From Verrucomicrobiota bacterium (lineage in GTDB: Bacteria; Verrucomicrobiota; Verrucomicrobiia; Chthoniobacterales; UBA10450), in NCBI GenBank assembly GCA_003219355.1, contig QHOQ01000121.1:1-8647 (forward strand): a stretch of DNA of 8,647 nucleotides, read 5' to 3'. Positions 1 through 6,661 of this stretch are shown piece after piece. Positions within the stretch are counted from its first letter, which is position 1; each line of letters starts with the position of its first letter. A program made the translations under genes and the position numbers. A model generated the notes under the pieces. The model was not told the DNA's origin, did no database searches, and worked only from the letters and a program-made list of their open reading frames with translations.

Positions 1-73
1 AGGATGCGTAGCCATAAGACGACAAATTTCAATCCGCTTTCCAATCAGAGCAAGAGGATTTGAGCCGGCGGCT

Positions 74-90
74 GGGAGGCTTCCCCTCCC
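74..90 (-). terminator. GC-rich hairpin after the START-domain gene
   Basis: The arms GGGAGG (74-79) and CCTCCC (85-90) are perfectly complementary around a five-base loop. On the minus strand the hairpin begins three bases after the stop codon of the START-domain gene (94-96). There is no run of T after it on that strand, so it is not a textbook intrinsic terminator; it could instead be a 3'-end stabilising stem. A second small palindrome, AGCCG-g-CGGCT (63-73), abuts it. If a plus-strand gene ends at the TGA at 61-63, the hairpin would lie between convergent stops and could serve both strands, but only about 20 codons of such a frame are visible. Confidence 0.35.
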
Positions 91-93
91 GAG

Positions 94-753
94 TCAGTTT
101 GCGCTGTACTTCGGAAGTTTCACCTGGTTCCGAACCGCGGTGAAAATTTTTCGGATGCCGATTTCACTTGCCCCGTTGAAGATAAATGCCGGCAGGGCTC
201 CGCCGCTGTCCGTGCAAATGGTATAAGTGGCGCGCGTCTGGTTCAGGCCGCTCGGTTCAATGAGCCATGAGCCGTCGCACAATTTCACCCGCAGAACGCC
301 CTTGATTTCCGCGGGGCCATTCTCGTTGGCGCATTGCCATCGATTAAGGTAAGCCAAGCCGCCCAATACCGGCCATGATTTCCTCCAAACGCGCAGCGTG
401 TAATCGCGATCGCTGACAATTCTTGGCGAGAGGCGCTGATAAGTAAGGAAGGCATCCGCTTCTCTGCTTACGATCCGGCACTCCTTGGTAAACGGCATGA
501 AATCCGGGTAGGCAATGAAGTCATCGAGCACATTGTGCACGGCACGGGAGGAGGCGTCGATTTGGCCCACAGCCTTGAATTCTTTCAACAACGAACTCAC
601 CCGGGACCGAGTGTAGAGTGTCACCTCTCCGCTCTTGCTGGTCAGCTTCCAGCCCTCGCTTGCCTCATCCGGTGTGCTCGCTTCCCCGGCGCAGCAGGAA
701 GCTGCGGTTCCCACAACCGCGAGAAGGATCGCCGGAAAGTTTCGCCGTTCCAT
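94..753 (-). CDS. Exported START-domain (SRPBCC-fold) protein
   Basis: This 219-residue protein has a hydrophobic N-terminal export signal (about residues 6-20, ending TAASCC), followed by one START-like domain (about 34-212). START and polyketide-cyclase-like domains form a helix-grip fold with a deep pocket that binds lipids or other hydrophobic ligands. The recognisable pieces are the opening GWKLTSKSGEVTLYTR strand, the FIAYPDFMPF helix-turn, the SDRDYTLRVW strand, a central GSWLIEP strand and the long C-terminal helix SEIGIRKIFTAVRNQVK. The two cysteines after the signal resemble a lipobox only loosely (A-A-S-C, no Leu at -3), so it may be a lipoprotein or a simple periplasmic protein. 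The ligand cannot be told. It lies 119 bases downstream of the amidohydrolase on the same strand but has its own strong -10 box, so it is probably transcribed separately. The ATG at 753 has no Shine-Dalgarno sequence. Confidence 0.88.
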   Translation of the reverse strand: MERRNFPAILLAVVGTAASCCAGEASTPDEASEGWKLTSKSGEVTLYTRSRVSSLLKEFKAVGQIDASSRAVHNVLDDFIAYPDFMPFTKECRIVSREADAFLTYQRLSPRIVSDRDYTLRVWRKSWPVLGGLAYLNRWQCANENGPAEIKGVLRVKLCDGSWLIEPSGLNQTRATYTICTDSGGALPAFIFNGASEIGIRKIFTAVRNQVKLPKYSAN

Positions 754-761
754 GGGGGTCC

Positions 762-767
762 ATTATA
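762..767 (-). promoter_or_regulatory. Consensus -10 box (TATAAT) for the START-domain gene
   Basis: On the minus strand the sequence reads TATAAT, a perfect sigma-70-type -10 hexamer, ending only eight bases (GGACCCCC) before the ATG at 753. No good -35 element is seen 16-18 bases upstream (the best is TGGGCG). A start site six to eight bases past this box would fall at or next to the A of the ATG, so the message would be leaderless or nearly so. The other reading is that translation starts further in and the ATG at 753 is not used, but the export signal immediately following it argues against that. Confidence 0.45.
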
Positions 768-872
768 GCTGATCGGGTCCTAATTCGCCCAGCAATTGTT
801 TGCGGCGGCGTCAACGCGCAAAATGCCATCCGCACCATTTAACGATTGCCGTTGGCAGTCGCTTCTAACATT

Positions 873-2270
873 TCAGGGCCCGAGTGGGTTGGCGGGATAA
901 ACGATTCCGTTTTTCACGACGCTGTCGATATCGGACGCATTCTTTATGTCGTCGATTGGATTAGATTTTAGAATGACGAGGTCGGCAAAGTTGCCCTTGT
1001 CGATGGAACCGATGTGCGGGCCGGTTTCGCCGCCGAAAAGTTTCGCGGCATTAGCAGTGGCACATTGCAGAATCTGCATTGGTGTGAGTCCAGCTTCTTT
1101 CATCAACTGAAATTCGCGGAAGAGCGCGGGGCCGTGAATCGTCCCGATGTTGCCTGCGTCCGTCCCCGCCGCGATCGCGACGCCGGCATCTTCCAGTTTT
1201 TTCAAATTTGGCAGCGCGACATCATAAGTTTTCTTAATGCGATCCAGTGCCTCATCCGGTTTAGCTAATGCGTTCTTGATCCGATCGGGCAATTTTTCCT
1301 TCGGAATCTTCGTGACGTCGAGGGACGCGATCACTTCCGGATTGCCCCACGCTTTTTCTTCGGGCGTCAGATTCAGTTGATGAGAAAACGTGCGGCCGTA
1401 ACGCTCGAAGACGACTAGCGTTGGACATAAAATGATATGTCGATCTTTCAACAGCTTCACAAACGCGTCATCGACCGGCTTGTCGATCACGCTATGCACC
1501 AAAACATCCGCTCCTTCTTCCACTGCGGCGCGCGCAGTCTCCAGTTCGGTTGCATGAACTGCGACACGCAATTTGCGCGCATGACTTTCCTCAATCGTTG
1601 CGCGGACAATCGGCCGGAACGAATCGACCGGATGGTCGTTATCAACGATGTACCAGATCTTCACCAGATCCGGTTTTTGTTCGGCAAGTTTGCGAACGAA
1701 TTCACGCGCTTGATCCGGCGTATCGATCTTCACGATCGGTGGATCGCCAAGATCAAGTTTCTCGCGCGAGACACTCGAGATCAACGGGCCGGCCACCGCC
1801 ACGCGCGGCGCTTTCGCAGTCGCGTTCGCAGCCCTGCGGACTTCGAAATTCCAAAACGGTCCGCCAACATCGACAACACTGGTAATGCCGCTGCGCAGAT
1901 AGCGCACAAAGACATCGTCCACGTGACTCTTCACCCAAGCGACTTCGTCTTTGTAGGGGCGAACACTGTTTAGATCGGCACCGTCCGGCCGCGTAAACAA
2001 ATCGCCGGATTGGAAGAAGTGCACGTGCGTGTCGATGTATCCCGGCAAGATGAATTTGCCGGCGCAATCGATGGTGCGTCCGCCAAACTTCATCACCATA
2101 TTGGCGGCGATATTCGTGATGCGCCCGTTGTCGACGAAAACCGTCGCGTTACGGGTAATTTTTCCATCAGCGGGATTTATGACGGTTCCGCCAATGAGCG
2201 CGATTTTCTCGGCGTGGGCAGCGAGCGCGAAGACCGACAATGCAAAAGCGAATGCGATTCTAAGTTTCAT
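873..2270 (-). CDS. Secreted metal-dependent amidohydrolase (imidazolonepropionase/prolidase-like)
   Basis: This 465-residue protein carries a Sec signal peptide (residues 1-20, cleavage likely at AHA|EK) and a complete amidohydrolase-superfamily domain. After the N-terminal beta-sandwich strand ALIGGTVINPADG comes GYIDTHVHF with the metal ligands His82 and His84. Then come Lys204 in PDLVKIW (the usual carboxylated bridging lysine), His239 (VAVHATE), His259 (VLVHSVID) and Asp371 (AAGTDAGN). The whole binuclear metal site is therefore present. The C-terminal LGGETGPHIGSI-like turn, GNFADLVIL, closes the sandwich. Family members of this type hydrolyse dipeptides, cyclic imides or related amide bonds, and the substrate here is unknown. 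The signal peptide places it in the periplasm or outside the cell. It lies 57 bases downstream of the AI-2E permease gene, possibly in one operon. The ATG at 2270 is fixed by the signal peptide; only a weak CGGAA lies upstream of it. Confidence 0.93.
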   Translation of the reverse strand: MKLRIAFAFALSVFALAAHAEKIALIGGTVINPADGKITRNATVFVDNGRITNIAANMVMKFGGRTIDCAGKFILPGYIDTHVHFFQSGDLFTRPDGADLNSVRPYKDEVAWVKSHVDDVFVRYLRSGITSVVDVGGPFWNFEVRRAANATAKAPRVAVAGPLISSVSREKLDLGDPPIVKIDTPDQAREFVRKLAEQKPDLVKIWYIVDNDHPVDSFRPIVRATIEESHARKLRVAVHATELETARAAVEEGADVLVHSVIDKPVDDAFVKLLKDRHIILCPTLVVFERYGRTFSHQLNLTPEEKAWGNPEVIASLDVTKIPKEKLPDRIKNALAKPDEALDRIKKTYDVALPNLKKLEDAGVAIAAGTDAGNIGTIHGPALFREFQLMKEAGLTPMQILQCATANAAKLFGGETGPHIGSIDKGNFADLVILKSNPIDDIKNASDIDSVVKNGIVYPANPLGP

Positions 2271-2310
2271 GCAGATTCCGCGACTTGGCAGAATACAAAT
2301 GAACCGGTGA

Positions 2311-2325
2311 TTAGCGTAGCGCTAA
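2311..2325 (-). terminator. Short hairpin just after the permease stop codon
   Basis: TTAGCG (2311-2316) and CGCTAA (2320-2325) are perfect six-base arms around a three-base loop, two bases past the permease stop codon (2328-2330) and 40 bases before the amidohydrolase start. No T-run follows on the minus strand, so full termination is doubtful. It could be a partial attenuator or an mRNA-end stem between two genes of one operon. Such a short arm can also occur by chance. Confidence 0.25.
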
Positions 2326-2327
2326 CG

Positions 2328-3467
2328 TCAACTCTTCCCTTCTATTACAGCCGCTGCTTCGCGATCGATCGCAGCGTAATCGGGTTTGCGCGGTCGCAAA
2401 TAAAATTCGTCGATGGCAATCTGAAAAAGCGCGGCCGCAGGCACGGCAAGAACCACCCCGAGAAGCCCGAACATCGTCCCGGTCGCAAGTGTGAAGAATA
2501 AGATGTTGACCGGGTGCAATCGCATCTCTTTGCCGAGCACGCCCGGAACAAGAACGTTTAGCTCGACCTGATAAACCAGCACGATGACAGCGAGCGCCAG
2601 CCAGAATTTTGTTGCCCCCAGGCTCAGCGCGACGAGCAGGATCGGAATGGCAACGAGAAATGCGCCGATGTTCGGAAGGAACTCACCGAAAAACGCGAAC
2701 ACACCGAACATGAGTGCCGGCTGCACCCCGATCAACCAAAGTAATATACCTATGGAAAGGCCGGTGATCACACCGTTGATGGCGACACCGCGCGCCCACG
2801 CAATCATTTGTCGCATGAGTCGCGCGAGTGTGCGATGCGCTTGTTCGCGATAACGATCGGGCGCGAGCGCGAGATACCCGGCGACCAGCGGTCGCGGGTT
2901 GGCCAGCACGAAAATGAGCAACAGAACCGCGAACACGGCACTGACGAGGCCGCCGACCAAACCAATTGTCGATCTTAGCAGTATGTTGCCGAGCGTTCCG
3001 GCGGCCGCGCCAGCTCTCCCGGCGATTTCATCGCTACGTGGCAGCGCTTCGCGAACCCCTGGATAATTTTGAGTTAGCGATTCTATGCGCACGCGAATGC
3101 CCTGCCAAACCTTCGGCACACTCTGCACCAGCTCCTGGCTTTGTCTGGCCAGCGGAGGAATCGCAAAGAGGATGATTGTTCCAGTGACAACAACAAGCGC
3201 AAGCACCAGTAGGATCACACTCGCAAGACGCGGAACGTGATGCTTCTGCAACCAGACGACGATCGGGTTAAGAACCATGGCGAGGAGAAAAACGATCGCG
3301 AAGAGCAAGACCACAGGCTGAAGCGAGCGCAGAACCAACCACGCCATAACAAGCAAAAAGACCAACCCGACAATGTGCCGAGCGCCGCGGTAACTCAGCG
3401 GCGCATCTTGATTTTGGTGATCGGATCCTTTCATCAAACGCGAAGTGTCTGGCGCGGGACGTGCCAT
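2328..3467 (-). CDS. AI-2E family transporter (PerM/YdiK-like permease)
   Basis: This 379-residue polytopic inner-membrane protein has the usual AI-2E family plan: transmembrane segments at about 32-49, 52-73 and 81-103, then a soluble stretch (about 105-160) with amphipathic helices, then a further set of membrane helices to about residue 355. Family signatures are GEFLPNIGAF (261-270) and PGVLGKEMRLHP (308-319), followed by the last hydrophobic pair GLLGVVLAVPAAAL. Members have been linked to autoinducer-2 export (TqsA) and, in others, to sodium/proton exchange, so the family name does not prove the cargo. The length matches the family. The ATG at 3467 gives an 11-residue extension before Met12; neither start has a Shine-Dalgarno sequence, so the exact start is uncertain. 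It is the first gene of the minus-strand group, divergent from the helicase. Confidence 0.93.
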   Translation of the reverse strand: MARPAPDTSRLMKGSDHQNQDAPLSYRGARHIVGLVFLLVMAWLVLRSLQPVVLLFAIVFLLAMVLNPIVVWLQKHHVPRLASVILLVLALVVVTGTIILFAIPPLARQSQELVQSVPKVWQGIRVRIESLTQNYPGVREALPRSDEIAGRAGAAAGTLGNILLRSTIGLVGGLVSAVFAVLLLIFVLANPRPLVAGYLALAPDRYREQAHRTLARLMRQMIAWARGVAINGVITGLSIGILLWLIGVQPALMFGVFAFFGEFLPNIGAFLVAIPILLVALSLGATKFWLALAVIVLVYQVELNVLVPGVLGKEMRLHPVNILFFTLATGTMFGLLGVVLAVPAAALFQIAIDEFYLRPRKPDYAAIDREAAAVIEGKS

Positions 3468-3475
3468 CCGGAGTT

Positions 3476-3481
3476 ATTATT
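3476..3481 (-). promoter_or_regulatory. Possible -10 box for the permease gene
   Basis: On the minus strand AATAAT (five of six matches to TATAAT) ends eight bases before the ATG at 3467, the same spacing as the perfect box in front of the START-domain gene. No clear -35 is seen and no Shine-Dalgarno sequence lies between box and start. It is a weak call on its own, and the AT-rich run could be chance. Confidence 0.25.
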
Positions 3482-3514
3482 GCGCATCGGAGCCAATAAG
3501 CCCTTAGAAGCTCC

Positions 3515-3528
3515 CGGTATCAATACCG
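3515..3528. promoter_or_regulatory. Dyad in the divergent promoter region
   Basis: CGGTAT-ca-ATACCG is a perfect six-base inverted repeat with a two-base centre, near the middle of the 118-base gap between the divergent permease and helicase genes. Its centre is about 54 bases from the permease start and 64 from the helicase start, a reasonable place for a regulator that would act on both. No regulator gene is in the window. A two-base spacer makes it poor as an RNA hairpin, so a protein-binding site is the better reading if it means anything. Confidence 0.25.
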
Positions 3529-3585
3529 AAGGCTGAAGTGCACACGCGGCATTGCTTCCTGTTATCTGCGTTTTAACTTCGTATC

Positions 3586-4800
3586 GTGTCATTTAATCAT
3601 TTCGGATTGTCGCCGGAGGTCGTGCGCGGGACTCAGGCGATGGGATTCGTCGAGCCGACGCCCATCCAGCTCCGAGCCTTCCCGATCATTCTTGCTGGCA
3701 AGGATTTAATCGGCACCGCCCAAACTGGTACCGGAAAGACTGCGGCATTTGCTCTTCCTATTCTGACGCTGCTCGCGAAGCATGGCGCGTTTCGATGTCT
3801 GGTGATCGAACCGACACGCGAACTTGCCGCGCAAGTCGAGACCGCCTTTCGCGATTATGGACGCTTTACTGATCTGCGCGCGGCTCTCGTGCACGGGGGC
3901 GTGGGTTACGGCAAACAGCGCGAGGAATTGAAACGTGGTGTCGATATTCTCGTCGCGACGCCGGGCCGACTGCTCGATTTGCTCGAGCAGCGCACGATGG
4001 ACCTGCGCCAAGTTAGCATCCTCGTTCTCGATGAGGTTGATCGCATGCTTGACATGGGTTTTCTGCCGGACGTGCGACGCATTGTTGAAAAAATCTCAAC
4101 CGATCGACAGACACTTTTGTTCTCCGCAACGTTGCCGCCAGAAATCGAGCGGCTCGCTGCCTGGGTGCTGCGCGATCCCGAGCTGGTGGAAATCGGCGTC
4201 CGCCGTTCGCCGGCGGAAACGGTCACGCATGCAGCTTATCCCGTGGCGGCTGAACAAAAATTCGATCTGCTCATGGCACTCCTGGAGCGTACGAACTTTG
4301 ACAGTGCCCTCATTTTTTGCCGAACCAAACACGGCGCCGATCGCATCGCGCGGCAATTAAAAATCGGAAAGCATTCCGTCGCGGTATTGCATTCCAACCG
4401 CACGCAGCGGGAACGAGTCGAAGCACTGGAAGGATTCAAGAGCGGCAAGTACGAAGTGATGGTGGCGACGGATATCGCATCCCGCGGACTCGACATTGCC
4501 GGCGTGAGCCACGTCATCAATTACGATGTACCTGAACATCCGGAGGATTATGTGCATCGCATTGGGCGCACCGGCCGCGCTCAAAATGTCGGCGACGCCT
4601 TTACCCTTATGAATGGCGAGGAGCTCCCGGCGCTGCAAGCAATCGAACGTTTCATCGGCCAGAAAATTCCGCGGCTAAAACTGGAAAACTTTCGGTATCT
4701 GTACACCGCGTTGTTTGAACCCGAAACATCCGGCGCCAAACGCGCTATCGGCGGCGGGCGCACTCATCGTGGATATTCATTCGGACGCCGCCGGCGTTAA
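3586..4800 (+). CDS. RhlE-type DEAD-box ATP-dependent RNA helicase with a DEVD motif II
   Basis: This 404-residue protein unwinds RNA duplexes using ATP; RhlE relatives act in ribosome assembly and RNA turnover. All core motifs are present in order: Q motif (F3/F6 to PTPIQ, 24-28), motif I AQTGTGKT (45-52), Ia PTREL (76-80), Ib TPGR (125-128), motif II DEVD (149-152), SAT (180-182), motif IV ALIFCRTK (241-248), motif V ATDIASRGLD (294-303) and motif VI HRIGRTGR (324-331). LHSNRTQRERVEAL (268-281) is typical of the RhlE subgroup. Motif II has Val in place of the Ala of DEAD, while the catalytic Asp-Glu and final Asp are kept, so activity is expected. The C-terminal tail is short and basic, ending GRRRR, without an extra RNA-binding domain. 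The start is GTG at 3586, chosen because the Q-motif phenylalanines follow at once; no Shine-Dalgarno sequence is visible. Confidence 0.95.
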   Translation: MSFNHFGLSPEVVRGTQAMGFVEPTPIQLRAFPIILAGKDLIGTAQTGTGKTAAFALPILTLLAKHGAFRCLVIEPTRELAAQVETAFRDYGRFTDLRAALVHGGVGYGKQREELKRGVDILVATPGRLLDLLEQRTMDLRQVSILVLDEVDRMLDMGFLPDVRRIVEKISTDRQTLLFSATLPPEIERLAAWVLRDPELVEIGVRRSPAETVTHAAYPVAAEQKFDLLMALLERTNFDSALIFCRTKHGADRIARQLKIGKHSVAVLHSNRTQRERVEALEGFKSGKYEVMVATDIASRGLDIAGVSHVINYDVPEHPEDYVHRIGRTGRAQNVGDAFTLMNGEELPALQAIERFIGQKIPRLKLENFRYLYTALFEPETSGAKRAIGGGRTHRGYSFGRRRR

Positions 4801-4818
4801 GGCAACGCCATTGGCTCT

Positions 4819-4836
4819 ATCGGCCGCAAAGCCGGT
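4819..4836 (+). terminator. Weak stem after the helicase gene
   Basis: ATCGGC (4819-4824) and GCCGGT (4831-4836) can pair over six bases, one a T-G wobble, around a CGCAAA loop, 18 bases past the helicase stop. It is followed by GTAAAAC rather than a T-run, so it is not a convincing intrinsic terminator. The rest of the 111-base gap up to the ligase is AT-rich just before the ligase start and contains no small reading frame. Confidence 0.2.
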
Positions 4837-4911
4837 GTAAAACAAGAGCGAAACCAAGGTGCATCTTGATTAATTGCAATTTGAACAAAGATTTGGGCCA
4901 ATAGTTTCTTT

Positions 4912-6429
4912 ATGCGTGAAACAAAACCCGGTGCCGAGTTAGAGGCTCAATTTGATCAGTTGCAGAGGAAGCTGGTGCCCCTGTGGAAATCGATCGAGGC
5001 TTTCAATCAAGATCCGCAAACGATTGTTGTAGTGCCATCGATGTCCATCGACCTCGCCGGGGCGGGCGCAGTCGTGCAAGCGTATGAAGAACGGTATCTG
5101 TTCCTATTGTTATTGCTGCGTCAGCCGCGGGCCCGGCTGATCTATGTCACTTCGCAAACGATTCTTCCAAACATCATCGACTACTATCTCGATCTATTGC
5201 CTGGCGTTATCCCAAGTCATGCGCGTCCGCGGCTGTTTTTGCCCTCGCCCCTGGACGGTTCAGTACGTCCGCTGAGCCAGAAGCTGCTCGAACGACCGCG
5301 CCTGATAGAGCGGATACGTTCCTTGATCCCCGATCCCAATCGCGCCCACCTTGTCCCCTTCAACACAACTAACAGGGAGAAAGAGTTGGCGCTACGGCTC
5401 GGCATTCCAATGTATGGGGCTGATCCAAAATTTTTCGCCTTAGGAACAAAGAGCGGATGCAGAAAAATCTTCCAGGAAGAGAATGTCCCTCATCCTCTAG
5501 GCCACGAGAATCTCGCCAGCAAAGACGAGGTCGTCGAAGCGATCAGGCAAATGCGGGCGAGAAAGCCTTCAATCAAGCAAGTCCTGGTAAAGCTTGATGA
5601 AGGTGTCTCCGGCGAGGGCAATGCTGTGGTCGATTTAAACGGGCTTCCACCGTCGAGTGATTCGAAGGAGCGAACTGCACTAGAGGACCGGCTTAAGGCG
5701 ATGCAGTTCGAGCTTAAGGGAGTTACCTACGATAACTATATGAAGAAGCTCGAAGCACGAAAAGGAATTGTCGAAGAGCGAATTACGGGAGAGGAGTTCA
5801 GAAGCCCAAGCGTGCAGCTTCGCATCACTCCGCTAGGCTTGGTCGAATTGCTCTCCACCCATGATCAAATGCTGGGCGGTCCATCAGGGCAAAGTTACTT
5901 GGGGTGCGTCTTCCCGGCCGACAGCGCCTATGCTCCGCTGATCACGCGGGAAGCAGCAAAGGTTGGCAATCGTCTTGCCAAAGAAGGAGTCATCGGACGC
6001 TTCGCTTTGGATTTTGTAGTAGTGCGCTCGAACGGAAAATGGGATCCGTACGCGATCGAGATCAATTTGAGAAAAGGCGGAACGACTCATCCCTTTTTGA
6101 CTCTGCAATTTCTCACTGACGGTACATACGATCCGGAAGCGGCGATCTTTACCGCCCCCAACGGAAAGCAAAAATTCTTTGTGGCCAGCGATCACGTGGA
6201 ATCGCCGCGTTATCGGACTCTCACGCCGGACGATCTCTTCGATATTGTTGTGCGGCACGGCTTGCACTTCGGTCAAACGCGGCAGACAGGCGTCGTGTTT
6301 CACATGATGAGCGCTCTCGGGGAGCTGGGAAGAATGGGGCTGACGGCGGTCGGCAACTCACATGAGGAAGCAAAGGCGCTGTACACGCGAGCTGTGGCTA
6401 TTCTCGATCAGGAAACGCAAGGCTGTTGA
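4912..6429 (+). CDS. ATP-grasp ligase of the PGM1 (pheganomycin peptide ligase) type
   Basis: This 505-residue protein matches from memory the family annotated as peptide ligase PGM1-related. It has a pre-ATP-grasp domain (about 36-172, with VVVPSMSIDL, YEERYLFLLLLLR, VTSQTILPNIIDYYLDLLPG, and RPRLIERIRSLIPD), an ATP-grasp core, and the small PGM1 C-terminal domain (about 436-500, with HFGQTRQTGVVFHMMSALGE and GLTAVGNSHEEA). In the core, GTKSGCRK (178-185) and VLVKLDEGVSGEGNA (224-238) supply nucleotide-binding residues. Asp367 (ALDFVV) and Glu383/Asn385 (EINLRKGGTTHP) are the expected magnesium ligands, so it looks active. Streptomyces PGM1 joins a non-ribosomal amino acid to the N-terminus of a ribosomally made peptide; the substrates here cannot be told. 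No precursor peptide or modifying-enzyme cluster is seen nearby. The ATG at 4912 has no Shine-Dalgarno sequence; AATAGT at 4900-4905 resembles a -10 box. The stop TGA overlaps the next frame's TTG start by four bases. Confidence 0.9.
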   Translation: MRETKPGAELEAQFDQLQRKLVPLWKSIEAFNQDPQTIVVVPSMSIDLAGAGAVVQAYEERYLFLLLLLRQPRARLIYVTSQTILPNIIDYYLDLLPGVIPSHARPRLFLPSPLDGSVRPLSQKLLERPRLIERIRSLIPDPNRAHLVPFNTTNREKELALRLGIPMYGADPKFFALGTKSGCRKIFQEENVPHPLGHENLASKDEVVEAIRQMRARKPSIKQVLVKLDEGVSGEGNAVVDLNGLPPSSDSKERTALEDRLKAMQFELKGVTYDNYMKKLEARKGIVEERITGEEFRSPSVQLRITPLGLVELLSTHDQMLGGPSGQSYLGCVFPADSAYAPLITREAAKVGNRLAKEGVIGRFALDFVVVRSNGKWDPYAIEINLRKGGTTHPFLTLQFLTDGTYDPEAAIFTAPNGKQKFFVASDHVESPRYRTLTPDDLFDIVVRHGLHFGQTRQTGVVFHMMSALGELGRMGLTAVGNSHEEAKALYTRAVAILDQETQGC

Positions 6430-6641
6430 TTCCCTTTAGCCAGAGCGTCGAGAGGTGCGCTCGAAGATTTTTTGCACTCATCGTGTGGGACATGTTTGGC
6501 GTAGTGCTTTGCCTGCTCTACATGCAAGCGTTCCTCCTTCACGCGTTCTGCCGCTACTGCCTGTTCTCGGCAACGCCAACTTTTTTGCTCGCTGGGCTGG
6601 TGATTGCTATCCCGCCTTCGCCCAAATCATCTACCACTTAA
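6426..6641 (+). pseudogene. VKOR C-terminal remnant, 71 codons
   Basis: Read from the TTG at 6426, which overlaps the ligase stop as TTGA, this frame gives two hydrophobic segments (about 16-41 and 46-62) flanking FCRYCLFSA, with Cys42 and Cys45. The pattern of a membrane helix ending in LLHAF, a C-x-Y-C pair and a small-residue helix is that of the last two helices of bacterial vitamin K epoxide reductase proteins. There the CxxC is the quinone-facing redox centre that keeps DsbA-like partners oxidised. VKOR domains run to about 140-150 residues. The first two helices and the loop cysteine pair are missing, and the DNA where they would lie encodes the intact end of the ligase. I infer a deletion remnant. 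The alternative is a real small membrane protein translated by coupling from the ligase stop. Confidence 0.55.
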
Positions 6642-6661
6642 GCCGATTTTTCTTAGAGGCT

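Noticed and set aside
1..63. Possible C-terminal end of a plus-strand gene (20 codons ending in TGA at 61-63)
   Set aside because: The frame is open to the left edge and would be neatly convergent with the START-domain gene across the 74-90 hairpin. Twenty codons without a recognisable motif are too few to call a gene.
844..860. Stem GATTGCC-gtt-GGCAGTC after the amidohydrolase stop codon
   Set aside because: On the transcribed minus strand one position becomes a C-A mismatch and no T-run follows, so it is not supported as a terminator.
1437..1973. A 178-codon plus-strand frame inside the amidohydrolase gene
   Set aside because: The amidohydrolase on the other strand has all its metal ligands in place. 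The plus-strand translation is rich in Arg, His and Asp with no family resemblance, as expected of an antisense shadow.
4801..4911. Search for a precursor peptide in front of the PGM1-like ligase
   Set aside because: The gap contains no ATG-started frame, and GTG-started frames end within a few codons, so no substrate peptide is encoded there.
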